Source of the DNA: Streptococcus sp. LYSM12
Lineage (GTDB): Bacteria > Bacillota > Bacilli > Lactobacillales > Streptococcaceae
Direction: 5' to 3'
DNA length: 46,433 bases
Assembly (NCBI RefSeq): GCF_004569635.1
Contig: NZ_SPOZ01000021.1
Coordinates: 1-46,433 of the forward strand
Shown piece by piece: positions 36,584 through 45,855 of this stretch; within the stretch, counting starts at the first letter, position 1; the number at the start of each line of letters is the position of its first letter. The notes beneath the pieces were generated by a model that saw only the letters and a program-made list of their open reading frames with translations, was not told where the DNA came from and did no database searches. Position numbers and translations under genes: made by a program.

Positions 36584-36877
36584 CTATTTTGCGATAGGGT
36601 AAACAGATACTTGTTTTTTATCGCGCCCTTTACGTTCAAAACGTACTACACCCTCTACCTTAGCGTAAAGTGTATCATCTCCTCCACGACCTACGTTAGC
36701 TCCTGGATAGATTTTTGTACCACGTTGGCGGTAAAGAATTGAACCACCTGATACAGTTTGACCGTCAGCCGCCTTAGCTCCAAGACGTTTTGCTTGAGAA
36801 TCACGACCGTTTGACGTTGAACCTCCACCTTTTTTGTGGGCGAATAGTTGCAAGTTAGCAAGATTCAAGTTTAACAT
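36584..36877 (-). CDS. rpmA: 50S ribosomal protein L27 with cleavable N-terminus
   Basis: 97 residues. The N-terminal [17 protein letters not shown] carries the Firmicutes extension that the protease Prp removes after LQLF so that AHKKGGGST can reach the peptidyl-transferase centre. Body [12 protein letters not shown]...[16 protein letters not shown] is canonical. ATG has GGAGGA upstream. Only 51 nt separate it from rplU, so the prp gene usually found between them is absent. Confidence 0.96.
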   Translation of the reverse strand: MLNLNLANLQLFAHKKGGGSTSNGRDSQAKRLGAKAADGQTVSGGSILYRQRGTKIYPGANVGRGGDDTLYAKVEGVVRFERKGRDKKQVSVYPIAK

Positions 36878-36928
36878 AATGTTATTCCTCCAATATTCTG
36901 TGATGAGTGTTGTTTCGCTAAGCTAGTA

Positions 36929-37243
36929 TTAAGCGTTGATAGCGTTGATAACAACTTTTGTATAAGGTTGACGATGACCTTGTTTACGGTGGCTACCTTT
37001 TTTAGGTTTGTATTTGAAAGTAACAACTTTCCTTTGTTTTCCTTGTTTTTCAACAGTTCCGACAACAGTAGCACCTGCTACAAGTGGAGTTCCGACAACA
37101 GTCTTTTCACCACCAACAAGAACAACTTCGTTAAATGTAACGTCTTGTCCAGCTTCAACATTCAATTTTTCAACGTAGATTGCTTGACCAACCTCAACTT
37201 TAACTTGTTTTCCGCCAGTTTTAATGATTGCGTATGTGCTCAT
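36929..37243 (-). CDS. rplU: 50S ribosomal protein L21
   Basis: 104-residue L21, binds 23S rRNA. Canonical [18 protein letters not shown] start and [19 protein letters not shown] near the C-terminus. ATG follows AGGAGGTGCATA. Expressed from the promoter at 37371-37399 behind a structured leader. Confidence 0.97.
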   Translation of the reverse strand: MSTYAIIKTGGKQVKVEVGQAIYVEKLNVEAGQDVTFNEVVLVGGEKTVVGTPLVAGATVVGTVEKQGKQRKVVTFKYKPKKGSHRKQGHRQPYTKVVINAINA

Positions 37244-37364
37244 TATGCACCTCCTATGATACTAAGGGACTTCTCCCCGGATTTTTTGTGAAGACTCGCC
37301 TAGCATCGTGGGACGAACCTCTTAAACGATGATCGAGCGGTTGCACAGGCTGTGCATAGTCAAC
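37244..37364 (-). ncRNA. L21 leader (ribosomal protein autoregulatory 5' UTR)
   Basis: About 120 nt between the predicted transcript start and rplU. Contains the stem GCACAG-CC-TGTGC, then AACCGCTCG, and CTAGGCGAGTC near the middle. Position and general form fit the Firmicutes L21 leader family; assigned from memory, not by covariance search. Confidence 0.6.
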
Positions 37365-37370
37365 GTTCTT

Positions 37371-37399
37371 ATTCTACCACTCTTATTCGAATTTGACAA
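37371..37399 (-). promoter_or_regulatory. rplU-rpmA promoter
   Basis: Minus strand TTGTCA (37394-37399), 17 nt, TAGAAT (37371-37376) with extended TGG. Confidence 0.8.
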
Positions 37400-37594
37400 G
37401 TATTTACTATTCAAAGAATGTGTCTAGTTTTTTGGGAACGTTCGGAAATATCCTATAACCTAAGAAAACTGGTACTTTTCATTTCAAAAAAAGACTGAGT
37501 CCAATTCTTCCCTTTGCCCCAGTCACTAACGATAGCATCTTTTATGTGTTCCAATACTGTTTGACTGATGAGGTACAGTTCGCCTTTTGTCTTT

Positions 37595-37865
37595 CTGAAC
37601 AAAAAGCTCCGCTCCACATCTCAGAGTTCATATCAACATCTTACGCAGTAGTTGACTGCTTCAACGGTATAGGATCATTGAAAGGGAGAAATGAAACATT
37701 GTTCCTTTTTGTGTCGAGGAAGAGGCTAAAAACCTCCACTGGAGGCTTTCACTCATATTTGTTCACTTTTTTAGCTCAAAATATAGCACAATCAACTGTG
37801 GGAGGCAAAAAGACGAACTCTTTTTTCTACCTGTCAAGTTCTTTCCCAATCCCTTGATAGCGACT
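37595..37865 (+). repeat. Dispersed repeat R2, plus orientation
   Basis: CCACATCTCAGAGTTCATAT, CAACATCTTACGCAGT, CATATTTGTTCACTTTTTT and TTCTACCTGTCAAGTTCTTT match other R2 copies. A 103-codon ORF over it is not conserved in other copies. No gene in 37400-37943. Confidence 0.6.
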
Positions 37866-37943
37866 GTCTAATGGTTGAGTGACCATAAAACAAAATATCA
37901 TGCATCACTTCCTTTGGTCAAGCATATAACTGAACAACGTGAT

Positions 37944-38729
37944 TTATCTTCCTGCACTTTCATATTTTTTTAATCCTTTTTTAAAAATTAAACAGCTTAT
38001 AACCATCAAAAACACGGTGAAAATTAGTTGATAATAAAATAAACTCAAGCTATCTTTTTCTAAAAAAATGAGCAGCGCCGGATTGGCAATTAATACACTA
38101 GGAATAAATAGCAGAGCAAACAGTCTGTTAATCCCTGTAAAAATAGTATATGGATACTTAGAAATGCCAATATAATTCAAAAACACGTCTACTTTTGAAA
38201 ATTTCGTTGGGAACCAAAATGAACTAATGGTGATTAGAAACCAAATTGAATAGTAGATAATACAACCACATACTAAAGAAAGAATATAAAGGAATAGTTT
38301 TAATGGATTCAACTGTACATTTAAGCTTTCACAACTGATAACAACAATCGCAAGACCAAAAAAAGTATTCACGAATTGAACCAAATTAAATGATCTAAAA
38401 GCATAGAACAACTGGGTATCAAATGGTTTCAATAGAACGTGATCTAAATTTCCATTCAAAATATCCGATTCTAGCATTCCCATGCTTCTAATTAATAATC
38501 CCATCATCATTCCATCTACAATCGTGTATGAACCGACTAAAAATAAAATTTGAGAATATTCCCAACCATTAAAATCCTCTATATTTAAGAAAATCAATTT
38601 AAAAAATACAAGGGGTAACCCAATCCACAGGATAGAGGAAAATAGACCACAAAAGAAGTCAAAATGAAAATTCATATCCGATTTGAAACCATAACCAAGT
38701 AATCTAAAAAGTACATTTACTCTAAACAT
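37944..38729 (-). CDS. ABC-2 type exporter permease, subunit 2
   Basis: 261 residues from ATG 38729 (MFRVNVLFRLL), chosen because GGGAGG lies 5 nt upstream; the frame opens five codons earlier. Six hydrophobic segments and an amphipathic N-terminus, as in the COG3694/DUF990-type permeases that pair with a second permease and one ATPase. Substrate unknown. Last gene of a compact three-gene unit. Strikingly AT-rich: the 60-base line 38101-38160 counts 19 G+C. Confidence 0.82.
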   Translation of the reverse strand: MFRVNVLFRLLGYGFKSDMNFHFDFFCGLFSSILWIGLPLVFFKLIFLNIEDFNGWEYSQILFLVGSYTIVDGMMMGLLIRSMGMLESDILNGNLDHVLLKPFDTQLFYAFRSFNLVQFVNTFFGLAIVVISCESLNVQLNPLKLFLYILSLVCGCIIYYSIWFLITISSFWFPTKFSKVDVFLNYIGISKYPYTIFTGINRLFALLFIPSVLIANPALLIFLEKDSLSLFYYQLIFTVFLMVISCLIFKKGLKKYESAGR

Positions 38730-38730
38730 T

Positions 38731-39525
38731 TTATCCTCCCACATTTGAGAAGTGTTCCACCCCTTTTCTCAATAAAAACCTAGATAGCATATATAAAAGG
38801 ATACACCAAATCAGCTGAACACAAATAACGCCCAAAGCTTCCATTGGTTGATAGGTTTCATTTCGAATTATTTGGAGCGGTTCATATACTAAGTATTTAA
38901 AGGGTAACATATCTACAAATAGACGAACATTATTTGAAAAAAAGTTTAAAGGCAATACGATTCCTGATAAAAACTGAATGACTATTTCTTTAACAGTAAG
39001 CACAAAAAAGATATTTTCCAACCAGAAAGAAAGCATCCCCACACAACATGATAGTAAAAACCATAGAACCATAGACAAAACAATCGAAATACTTCCAAAA
39101 ATAAAGGTTTCAATGCTTAAAAATTCATTCCTATAGTAAATACTAGAAAACAAAATCACAGGAATGATACTAAATAATAGATGAGCAATCCTATCTCCAA
39201 GCATTTTGCAAAAATAATATCTATAAAAAGTAATCGGCTTTAGTAATATACTAAAAAAATTCCCTGAATGAATATCGTCATTGATTTCCCAATCAACTGG
39301 GTAAAAAACAAAGTACGAAAAAATAATCGTTCCTAAATAGTATTGAACCATGGAAGTAAAGTTATACCCTGCTATCCTCGTCTGATTGCTTTGATATATG
39401 TATGCCCATAAAGATACTGATATCATGATTTGTACACTTGCTTGTACTATCAACAATAATACACTCGATTTATAATTTAAAATAGATTGGAATGATATCT
39501 GGATAATAGAGATTTCTTTTTTCAA
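38731..39525 (-). CDS. ABC-2 type exporter permease, subunit 1
   Basis: 264 residues, six hydrophobic segments, of the COG4587-like half of such exporters. Start is TTG 39525 (MKKEISIIQ), with AAGGAG 5 nt upstream, lying in the last codons of the ATPase gene. Stop is 1 nt before the start of the second permease. AT-rich like its neighbours (18 G+C in the line 39181-39240). Substrate not predictable. Confidence 0.82.
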   Translation of the reverse strand: MKKEISIIQISFQSILNYKSSVLLLIVQASVQIMISVSLWAYIYQSNQTRIAGYNFTSMVQYYLGTIIFSYFVFYPVDWEINDDIHSGNFFSILLKPITFYRYYFCKMLGDRIAHLLFSIIPVILFSSIYYRNEFLSIETFIFGSISIVLSMVLWFLLSCCVGMLSFWLENIFFVLTVKEIVIQFLSGIVLPLNFFSNNVRLFVDMLPFKYLVYEPLQIIRNETYQPMEALGVICVQLIWCILLYMLSRFLLRKGVEHFSNVGG

Positions 39526-39527
39526 TT

Positions 39528-40508
39528 TTACTCCTTTTTCGTAAAATAGTTTTGTAAAATAATTTCTTCCAAAGAAAGATTTGACAGTTCAAAATCTTCT
39601 ATATCTGCAAGCTTGCTGATTGCTTCTAATGCTTCAAAGACAAAATCTCTAGGTATTTTTAGTAGATACTCCGAATCTTTTTGAGAAATAAGAACCATTC
39701 CTTTAATAGGCCATACCTCTGGCACAGAATTCAAGGTCATTTTTATTTTTAAATATTTAAAATCAGAAAATTTAGATAAAATAATGTCCATGGACTCCTG
39801 TAAAAGAATTTTTCCTTTATCAATAACAATTACTTCATCACAGACAGACGAAATGTCATCCATATCATGACTTGTTAAAATAATCGTAGTCTGCCATTCT
39901 TCATTCATTTTCCTTAAAAATTCTCTGATATCTTTTTTAGCCTGAATGTCTAATCCTATAGTGGGCTCATCTAAAAATAATATTTCCGGACTTGTTATAG
40001 ATGCCGCAATAAATTCCATTTTCATTTTTTGTCCAAGAGAGAGGGTTCGGACTTGCTGATAAAGTTGATCTGTTACATCTAATAAATTGCTCAACTCCAA
40101 AATTCTTTCTTGTAAAATTGACGGCTCTACTTCGTACAAAGTACCAATTAATTGAAAATAATCCATCGCTGAGACATCTTGAAATAATTGCAGTTTATTT
40201 CCTACTACTACTGAAATATTTTTTCTAAAATTGATACTTCTTTCAAATGGAATCTCGCCGTTCACTTCTAATTTTCCAGAACTGGGATAGAGAGTTCCAG
40301 TCAACATTTTAATCATTGTGGATTTACCAGCACCGTTGCTGCCAATAAAACCAACTATACTTCCTTTCTTAATCGTAAAGCTAACATCTTGAACAGCTTG
40401 AACCATTATTTGGTGAGGTCTTAAAAATCTCTTAATAAATGGAAGTCTTGAATCAAAATGATAAAAAACTTTAGATAAGTTCTGCGCGTCTATAACTATT
40501 TCATCCAT
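39528..40508 (-). CDS. ABC-2 exporter ATPase
   Basis: 326 residues from ATG 40508 (MDEIVIDAQNL), preceded by AAAGGAAAG; 15 more codons are open upstream but lack a ribosome site. Walker A GSNGAGKST, signature LSLGQKMKME, Walker B ILFLDEPTIGLD, H-loop TSHDMDD, then an accessory C-terminal domain of about 90 residues. The N-terminal FIKRFLRPHQ insertion before the first strand is typical of the COG4586 ATPases that partner two distinct ABC-2 permeases, exactly the arrangement here. Exported substrate unknown. The unit's base composition suggests horizontal acquisition. Confidence 0.87.
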   Translation of the reverse strand: MDEIVIDAQNLSKVFYHFDSRLPFIKRFLRPHQIMVQAVQDVSFTIKKGSIVGFIGSNGAGKSTMIKMLTGTLYPSSGKLEVNGEIPFERSINFRKNISVVVGNKLQLFQDVSAMDYFQLIGTLYEVEPSILQERILELSNLLDVTDQLYQQVRTLSLGQKMKMEFIAASITSPEILFLDEPTIGLDIQAKKDIREFLRKMNEEWQTTIILTSHDMDDISSVCDEVIVIDKGKILLQESMDIILSKFSDFKYLKIKMTLNSVPEVWPIKGMVLISQKDSEYLLKIPRDFVFEALEAISKLADIEDFELSNLSLEEIILQNYFTKKE

Positions 40509-40695
40509 ATATCTTTCCTTTCGATAAAATATGTTCATTTGCCTCTTCCACACTTTACCAGTTTGAATATTTTCTTATCGTTAAGATTGCTATCTCCTAT
40601 CAAACTCTAAAAGTCACCAACATCTTATCACTTAAAAGTTAAGCGCTTTCTTTTTTAGGTGAAGCAAGATTTATTTTTCTCTTATGAGCACATTC

Positions 40696-40724
40696 ATTAT
40701 AATCAAAATGAATAGATATATCAA
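40696..40724 (-). promoter_or_regulatory. Promoter of the ABC-2 exporter operon
   Basis: Minus strand TTGATA (40719-40724), 17 nt, TATAAT (40696-40701). Gives a leader of about 180 nt that contains CTTAACTTTTAAG and GAAAGCGCTT, the latter loosely like a CcpA site. Confidence 0.75.
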
Positions 40725-40786
40725 GAATTTTCCCAATAAAAAATCTCTTCAAGAACCTATCAAGTCATCAACCAATGCTATACGCT

Positions 40787-40815
40787 AAAAGTTAGATAAA
40801 AAACATCTAACTTTT
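40787..40815. terminator. Inverted repeat, possible terminator upstream of the exporter
   Basis: AAAAGTTAGAT and ATCTAACTTTT (perfect 11 bp) around a 7-nt loop. The T-run is part of the stem, so function is uncertain. Confidence 0.5.
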
Positions 40816-40929
40816 AAGCCTGCAGTTCAATCTTCATCACGTTTTTCTTGCTCTTCTTTCTACTCTTATCTTTAAGTCATTTCAACATGAGTGGGCATCT
40901 ATTCTATACCCATCCATTCTTTTTAATGA

Positions 40930-40960
40930 CAAAAAAGAGAACCAATTTCTCAGTTCTCTT
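40930..40960 (-). terminator. Terminator downstream of the VOC gene
   Basis: Minus strand AAGAGAAC-TGAGAAATTG-GTTCTCTT then TTTTG. Clear 8-bp stem plus T-run. Confidence 0.8.
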
Positions 40961-41290
40961 AGCTGATAAGACATGATGTTCACTTTCCCAAAACCTGGAC
41001 GCTTCTCTCTTTAAAAAGCAGGACAAGGACATGACATTAACGTTTCCAATCCTATAGGAAAGCAAACTGCAACTTCTCCCCAGCTTTTTTACCAGCTTAA
41101 CTGGTACTGCATAGTCGAAAGAAATCAAGACTTTTAGGAAAAGTCCCCTCACTATCCAATAGACCTCTAGTAAAAAATGAAATCCCGTGATGACTGTTTG
41201 CTTATTCTCAATCCTATATGCCGGAAATACTTCCATTATCTGAGCAAGCTGGTGACAGCTTCCCTATAGTGTCTTAATAGCTGTTGTCCC
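40961..41290 (-). other. Probable gene remnant, family not recognised
   Basis: A transcribed-looking interval between the VOC gene and a strong terminator. A 110-codon frame exists (40904-41236), but it runs through the terminator and has no family resemblance or ribosome site. Another frame gives short coding-like pieces broken by stops. Probably a decayed gene or a long 3' UTR. Confidence 0.35.
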
Positions 41291-41307
41291 AAACTAAAGA
41301 CTCTCTA

Positions 41308-41754
41308 TTATCCTTGCTCTGCGTAATATTCTTGACCGTAACCGTCCACCTCAGCATTGATTTGCCAAGAAATCCCAAATTTATCTGTTATGTTTCCATA
41401 GGCTGGTGACCATGGAACTGCTTGAAGTTCCATGTTAATGGCTTTCGCATCTACACAGAGTTTGCTGTAAAGTTCCTGTGCTGTTTCCACATCATCAGTA
41501 ATAAGAGCAACTGTAATATTGTCACCCATTGTATAGGGCATTTCGGGATTATTATCTGAAAGCATGAACCGTTGACCATTCAGGCGAAATTGTGCATTCA
41601 TCACATAGTTCTCCAATTCCACCGGACAATCTGGCAAAAAGTCCTTAAACAAATTCACCTGCTCAACGGTTGCTCCAAGAGCATTCTGATAAAACTCAAT
41701 CGCTTCCAAACCATTACCATTCGTAACTAAATATACTTCCATTGCTTTAAGCAT
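41308..41754 (-). CDS. VOC-family (PhnB/glyoxalase-like) protein
   Basis: 148-residue soluble protein of the vicinal-oxygen-chelate fold, PhnB/DUF1338-like type: N-terminal VYLVTNGNGLEAIEFYQNALGA, middle NAQFRLNGQRFMLSDN, C-terminal YGNITDKFGISWQINAE. Such proteins are often annotated as 3-demethylubiquinone methyltransferase-like, but no activity is known here. ATG follows GGAGG 6 nt upstream. A MITE-like element lies 28 nt upstream. Confidence 0.85.
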   Translation of the reverse strand: MLKAMEVYLVTNGNGLEAIEFYQNALGATVEQVNLFKDFLPDCPVELENYVMNAQFRLNGQRFMLSDNNPEMPYTMGDNITVALITDDVETAQELYSKLCVDAKAINMELQAVPWSPAYGNITDKFGISWQINAEVDGYGQEYYAEQG

Positions 41755-41782
41755 GAAGAACCTCCAAAAAATAGTGATACCC

Positions 41783-41924
41783 TATAAAAATCAACCTCTT
41801 CAAGCTTTTACAACCTCTTTTTTAAAAACTTGAAGATAAGGAGAGCAAAGCTAGCCTCCTCTAAACGGCAAGTAGAATTTGAAGTTCGGGAAGATGAACT
41901 AGCAAGGCCATAAGTTGATTTTTA
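41783..41924. repeat. 142-bp element with perfect 11-bp terminal inverted repeats
   Basis: TATAAAAATCAAC at one end, GTTGATTTTTA at the other, with an inner pair CTTCAAG.../...CTTGAAG. A collapsed relative, TATAAAAATCAACAGTTGAT, lies at 21090-21110, next to a RUP-like remnant. Confidence 0.65.
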
Positions 41925-42009
41925 GCGAATATGATAACACATTATATCATGAATTTCTTATACTGACAAATGAACCATTTTAGAAAACCTACTATGGTCT
42001 GTGAAGAAA

Positions 42010-42040
42010 ATGTATGCAATCATTTTTTAATTGCATACAT
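42010..42040. repeat. 11-bp perfect inverted repeat ATGTATGCAAT/ATTGCATACAT
   Basis: Two arms separated by 9 nt (CATTTTTTA). It could be an operator-like palindrome or a weak terminator. Remaining parts of 41925-42216 show no gene. Confidence 0.6.
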
Positions 42041-42216
42041 ATTTCAAACTATTTTTACTAAACAGAGCTGTTACCATGGACAACCCCTCATTTGCAATGC
42101 CACTCTAACACATTTTCCTGCTTCACCTATGAAACATTACTTTCTGAAAACAAATCTTCCCTTATGTATTTGTATATGTATCACATTTGAGGGTCTACTC
42201 CCCTATCTCCTTATCT

Positions 42217-42325
42217 TATATAATCATTTCGTTTATCTTTTATTCCTTCGTTCACTCTCTTTGCCGTACCCTAAATACAGCCTGCAGCTCCTTGCCTAGT
42301 ACTAAAAGCAAACAAAAAGACTATA
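42217..42325. repeat. RUP-like MITE, copy 9
   Basis: TATATAATCATTTCGTTTATC to AAAAGCAAACAAAAAGACTATA. Its right end reaches the thiI stop codon region. Confidence 0.8.
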
Positions 42326-43535
42326 ACAAATCCTGAATCCATTCATCAACCTCGTCTTGTTCTGCTTGCGGGGTGATTTCTGTCACTATGATATGGCGAA
42401 CCGCTCGCTCTACCATTCCTTCTACGTCTAAGCGACTTTCATACTGCTCGACATTTTTAATCTTCGGATTGGTTTTAGGGCGATCAGGTGCAAAAATTGT
42501 ACAGCAATCCTCAAAGGGCTGAATAGAAATTGCAAAGGTATCGATTCTCTCAGCGATATCAATGATTTCTAGCTTATCCATCGTCACAACAGGGCGGATA
42601 ATAGGTGTATTGGTTACAGCATTGATGGCCTGCATGCTCTCCAAGGTTTGGCTCGCTACCTGGCCCAAACTTTCGCCATTGATAATGACAAGACCACCAC
42701 GTTCTTCACGAATACGATCTGTTATTCGCATCATAAAACGGCGCGTCAAGGTCATGAGATAAGCCTCGGGCGCTTTTGCCTTAATCTCCTCTTGGATTTC
42801 TGTAAAGGGAACCTCTATAAACTGGATATTTCCAGCAAATTTAGTCAATTTTCGTGTCAACTCTTGAGCCTTTTTCAGCGCACCAGGACTAGTGTAAGGA
42901 GGGCTAGCAAAATGTACTGCTTCAATATCTACACCGCGTTTCAAGGCTAAATAACCTGCTACTGGTGAGTCAATACCACCAGATAACATGAGCATGCCCT
43001 TACCAGACGTTCCAACAGGAAGTCCACCCGCCCCACGGATAGTCTCGTAAGAAATATAGGCTGCCTCTGCACGAATCTCCACTCTCAACTCAATATCCGG
43101 TGCCTTCATCCTGGCCTGAACATTTGGAATAGCTTCAAAAACTGCATTTCCTAAAACTTGATTGAGTTCACGGCTATCCAATTCAAAATGATGATCGCTT
43201 CGCTTGCTGGATACCTTGAAAGTCATACCTTCTTGATAAATATCCGCCATAATCTCTTGTACCGCCATGATCAAGGCAGGCACCGATTTTTCAATCTTAT
43301 AAGAAGGAGAAAAATTTTGAATCCCAAAAATTTTCTGTAGGCTTTCAGCTACCGGCTTGTAATCTGTCCCATGGAGATAAACATGAGCCCGATCACGATC
43401 TGCCATCACTTTTACTGCTGGATAAATGGACAAAACATCCTTGATATTCGCCCGGAGTTTAGTGATAAATCGCATCCGATTCTTGCCCTTAGTGGACAAT
43501 TCCCCGTATCGAATCATAATTTCTGAATACTGCAT
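42321..43535 (-). CDS. thiI: tRNA 4-thiouridine synthase
   Basis: Transfers sulfur to U8 of tRNAs (and in some bacteria to ThiS for thiamine). 404 residues: N-terminal ferredoxin-like and THUMP domains (about 1-165), then a PP-loop ATPase with SGGIDSP (185-191) and a C-terminal EDCCTIFAP cysteine motif. No rhodanese domain, as is usual in Firmicutes, where a dedicated cysteine desulfurase serves instead; that gene is 11 nt upstream. The last codons and stop lie in the edge of a RUP-like element. Confidence 0.95.
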   Translation of the reverse strand: MQYSEIMIRYGELSTKGKNRMRFITKLRANIKDVLSIYPAVKVMADRDRAHVYLHGTDYKPVAESLQKIFGIQNFSPSYKIEKSVPALIMAVQEIMADIYQEGMTFKVSSKRSDHHFELDSRELNQVLGNAVFEAIPNVQARMKAPDIELRVEIRAEAAYISYETIRGAGGLPVGTSGKGMLMLSGGIDSPVAGYLALKRGVDIEAVHFASPPYTSPGALKKAQELTRKLTKFAGNIQFIEVPFTEIQEEIKAKAPEAYLMTLTRRFMMRITDRIREERGGLVIINGESLGQVASQTLESMQAINAVTNTPIIRPVVTMDKLEIIDIAERIDTFAISIQPFEDCCTIFAPDRPKTNPKIKNVEQYESRLDVEGMVERAVRHIIVTEITPQAEQDEVDEWIQDLL

Positions 43536-43546
43536 GATTTCTCTTT

Positions 43547-44689
43547 CTATCTTACTTTCTTGGTTTGTTCATAGATCATTTTAAAGGTTGTTAAGACCTG
43601 CTCAATCTGACTCATATCATTTTCTAAGTCCAAACTCAGGCGAACAGCTGTCGTCGCTAACTGAGGCTGAATTCCCATGGATAAGAGTGTTCCTGCTGAT
43701 TTTCCTGCTTTTGCTGAGCATGCTGAGGTTGTTGAAACATAGATATCGTACTCCTCAAAAGCATGGAGCAAGACCTCTCCCCGTACACCTTTTACCCCAA
43801 AGGTCAGAATATGAGGTGCAAATTGCTCTTGACCTGAAAAAATAGTGATGTCTTTATAAGTACCTAGACCTTGGATCAAGACCTGCTTCATCTGACTGGT
43901 TTTCTTGGCAAAATCTACTTGCTCTTTCATAGCCATGCGAAGAGCCTTAGCCGTCGCTGCAATTCCTGCAAGATTTTCAGTCGTTGAACGTTTCCCTGCT
44001 TCTTGGCCACCACCTGTTAAGAGCGGCATTATTTTCTTACCATTTTTGATATAAGTAAAGCCAACTCCTCGAACACCGTGGAATTTATGGCTAGAAAAGG
44101 TGGCAAAATCAACACGGTCTGTCAGATAGTCCGCTGTAGGGATTTTAGCCAGAGCCTGAACCCCGTCCACATGAAAAGAAATAGTAGGCTTGTCTTCCAG
44201 TAAATCAGAAATGGCCTGAATAGGCTGAATAGAGCCAATCTCATTATTAACTGCCATCACCGATACCAAGGTTGTATCAGGTCGTAGTAAAGCTGCTAAT
44301 TTTGCAACATTAACAAAACCTTGCCTATCAACCGGCGCAAAATCAACATCGAAACCTTGGGTCGCAAGCCAAAGCGCTGATTCCTTGACCGCAGGGTGTT
44401 CAATATCCGACACAATAATGTGCTTGCCAAACGGTGCCTTTTCAAAAGCAATCCCTTTAATAACCCAGTTATCTCCCTCAGTACCACCAGAGGTAAAAAA
44501 AATTTCTTGTGGCATAACCCCTAGTAAATCTGCAATTTGCTGCCTGGAAGCCTGCAAGATGCGGCTTGCTTGACTCCCAAGACTATGCAAACTTGACGGA
44601 TTGCCCCAAATCTTGGTAGAGACTTCTGCATAGGTTGCAAGTACCTCTGGATAAGGGCGGGTCGTTGCCGCATTATCTAAATAAATCAT
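43547..44689 (-). CDS. Cysteine desulfurase partnering ThiI
   Basis: PLP enzyme that mobilises sulfur from cysteine. 380 residues, class V aminotransferase fold: SGGTEGDNW (68-76), PLP-binding H98 and K202 in SSHKFHG, active-site C324 in [12 protein letters not shown]. Adjacent to and co-directional with thiI, as with B. subtilis NifZ, so it most likely supplies ThiI rather than Fe-S assembly. ATG follows AAAAGGGGATAG; TGATATAAT lies 29-37 nt upstream. Confidence 0.93.
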   Translation of the reverse strand: MIYLDNAATTRPYPEVLATYAEVSTKIWGNPSSLHSLGSQASRILQASRQQIADLLGVMPQEIFFTSGGTEGDNWVIKGIAFEKAPFGKHIIVSDIEHPAVKESALWLATQGFDVDFAPVDRQGFVNVAKLAALLRPDTTLVSVMAVNNEIGSIQPIQAISDLLEDKPTISFHVDGVQALAKIPTADYLTDRVDFATFSSHKFHGVRGVGFTYIKNGKKIMPLLTGGGQEAGKRSTTENLAGIAATAKALRMAMKEQVDFAKKTSQMKQVLIQGLGTYKDITIFSGQEQFAPHILTFGVKGVRGEVLLHAFEEYDIYVSTTSACSAKAGKSAGTLLSMGIQPQLATTAVRLSLDLENDMSQIEQVLTTFKMIYEQTKKVR

Positions 44690-44717
44690 TCTCTATCCCC
44701 TTTTCATCTGTCTTTCC

Positions 44718-44726
44718 ATTATATCA
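44718..44726 (-). promoter_or_regulatory. Extended -10 promoter of the cysteine desulfurase-thiI unit
   Basis: Minus strand TGA-TATAAT, about 29 nt upstream of the ATG. No clear -35. Confidence 0.5.
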
Positions 44727-44784
44727 AATTTTAGGACCTGAGAGATAGAAAAACTCTGTTCGAACAGCGCTTCTACTCCTTATG

Positions 44785-45813
44785 TTACAAAATCTGAGCC
44801 AAAGCATTGATGTCTTTTTGGCTAGTGGACCAACTGGTGGCTAGACGAATAATCGTATAGGTTTCATCATATTTCTCCCAAAAACCATAGCAGACATTCG
44901 CTCTATCCAATTTTTTCAATTCCTCATCTGTTACCAATAAAAACTGCTGGTTGGTGGGAGTTTTGAGATAAAAGCGATACCTTTTTTCTTCCAGTAATGC
45001 AATCAACTGATCAGCCATTTCAATCGCATGCGTTCCTAATTGTAGATACAAGTCATTTGTAAAAAAACAATCAAACTGAACTCCTGTCAGCCATCCCTTA
45101 GCTAAGAGAGCGCCATGTTGCTTGACAATAGTCGTAAAATGCTTGGGTCGATTTAGCTTGGTAAAAACGACTGCCTCTCCCATAAGCGCACCCATTTTTG
45201 TCCCACCAATGTAAAAAACATCTGTCAAGTCCGCAATCGCTGGCAAATCAAGATCTGTCGAATGAGCAGCCAAGGCATACCCCAGACGCGCTCCGTCTAA
45301 GAAAAGTGGAAGCTGGTAGTCCTTGCAAACCCTTGCTAAATCAGACAATTCCTGCTTGCTATAGAGAGTACCATACTCTGTTGGATGTGAGACATACACC
45401 ATTCCTGGAAAGACCATATGCTCACGATTGGCGTCCGCATAAAAGTTTTCTAGCAACTGACGGACAGCACTGGCTTCAATTTTTCCCTCCTTGTGAGGCA
45501 GGGTCAAGACCTTATGACCAGAAAATTCAATCGCTCCTGCTTCATGTACAGCAATATGACCTGTATCAGCAGCAATCACTCCCTCGTAGGATGCAAGCAT
45601 AGCAGCAATCACCACTTGATTGGTTTGAGTCCCTCCTGACAAAAAGGTGACCTCTGCTTGTGGACAGTTGGTGGCTTGACGAATTTTCTCAACTGCACGA
45701 TAGCTATACTCATCTGTACCATAGCCAGATAACCCCACATCGTTGAGCGCTACCAAAGCATCTATTATAGCTGGGTGTGCTCCCTTGTTATAGTCATTTT
45801 CGAAATGTAGCAT
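44785..45813 (-). CDS. Low-specificity threonine aldolase-like enzyme
   Basis: PLP enzyme of the beta-eliminating lyase/LtaE family, cleaving L-threonine or allo-threonine to glycine and acetaldehyde. 342 residues from ATG 45813 (MLHFENDYNKG), preceded by AAAGGAG; six upstream codons are open but lie before the ribosome site. Marks: FLSGGTQTNQ (about 58-67), AVHEAGAIE, FLDGARLGYA, and the PLP lysine at about 206 in IGGTKMGA. Single gene with repeats upstream. Substrate specificity not provable from sequence. Confidence 0.88.
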   Translation of the reverse strand: MLHFENDYNKGAHPAIIDALVALNDVGLSGYGTDEYSYRAVEKIRQATNCPQAEVTFLSGGTQTNQVVIAAMLASYEGVIAADTGHIAVHEAGAIEFSGHKVLTLPHKEGKIEASAVRQLLENFYADANREHMVFPGMVYVSHPTEYGTLYSKQELSDLARVCKDYQLPLFLDGARLGYALAAHSTDLDLPAIADLTDVFYIGGTKMGALMGEAVVFTKLNRPKHFTTIVKQHGALLAKGWLTGVQFDCFFTNDLYLQLGTHAIEMADQLIALLEEKRYRFYLKTPTNQQFLLVTDEELKKLDRANVCYGFWEKYDETYTIIRLATSWSTSQKDINALAQIL

Positions 45814-45855
45814 TGCATCTCCTTTTCTCATAAACTAGCTAAAAAGAGAGTGGGA

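Noticed and set aside
37546..37857. 103-codon plus-strand ORF
   Set aside because: Lies within an R2 repeat; other R2 copies break the frame, and no ribosome site is visible.
40904..41236. 110-codon minus-strand ORF
   Set aside because: Its last codons pass through a strong terminator hairpin, there is no ribosome site and no family match; kept only as a possible remnant.
45198..45602. 134-codon plus-strand ORF opposite the aldolase gene
   Set aside because: Antisense shadow of a conserved enzyme.
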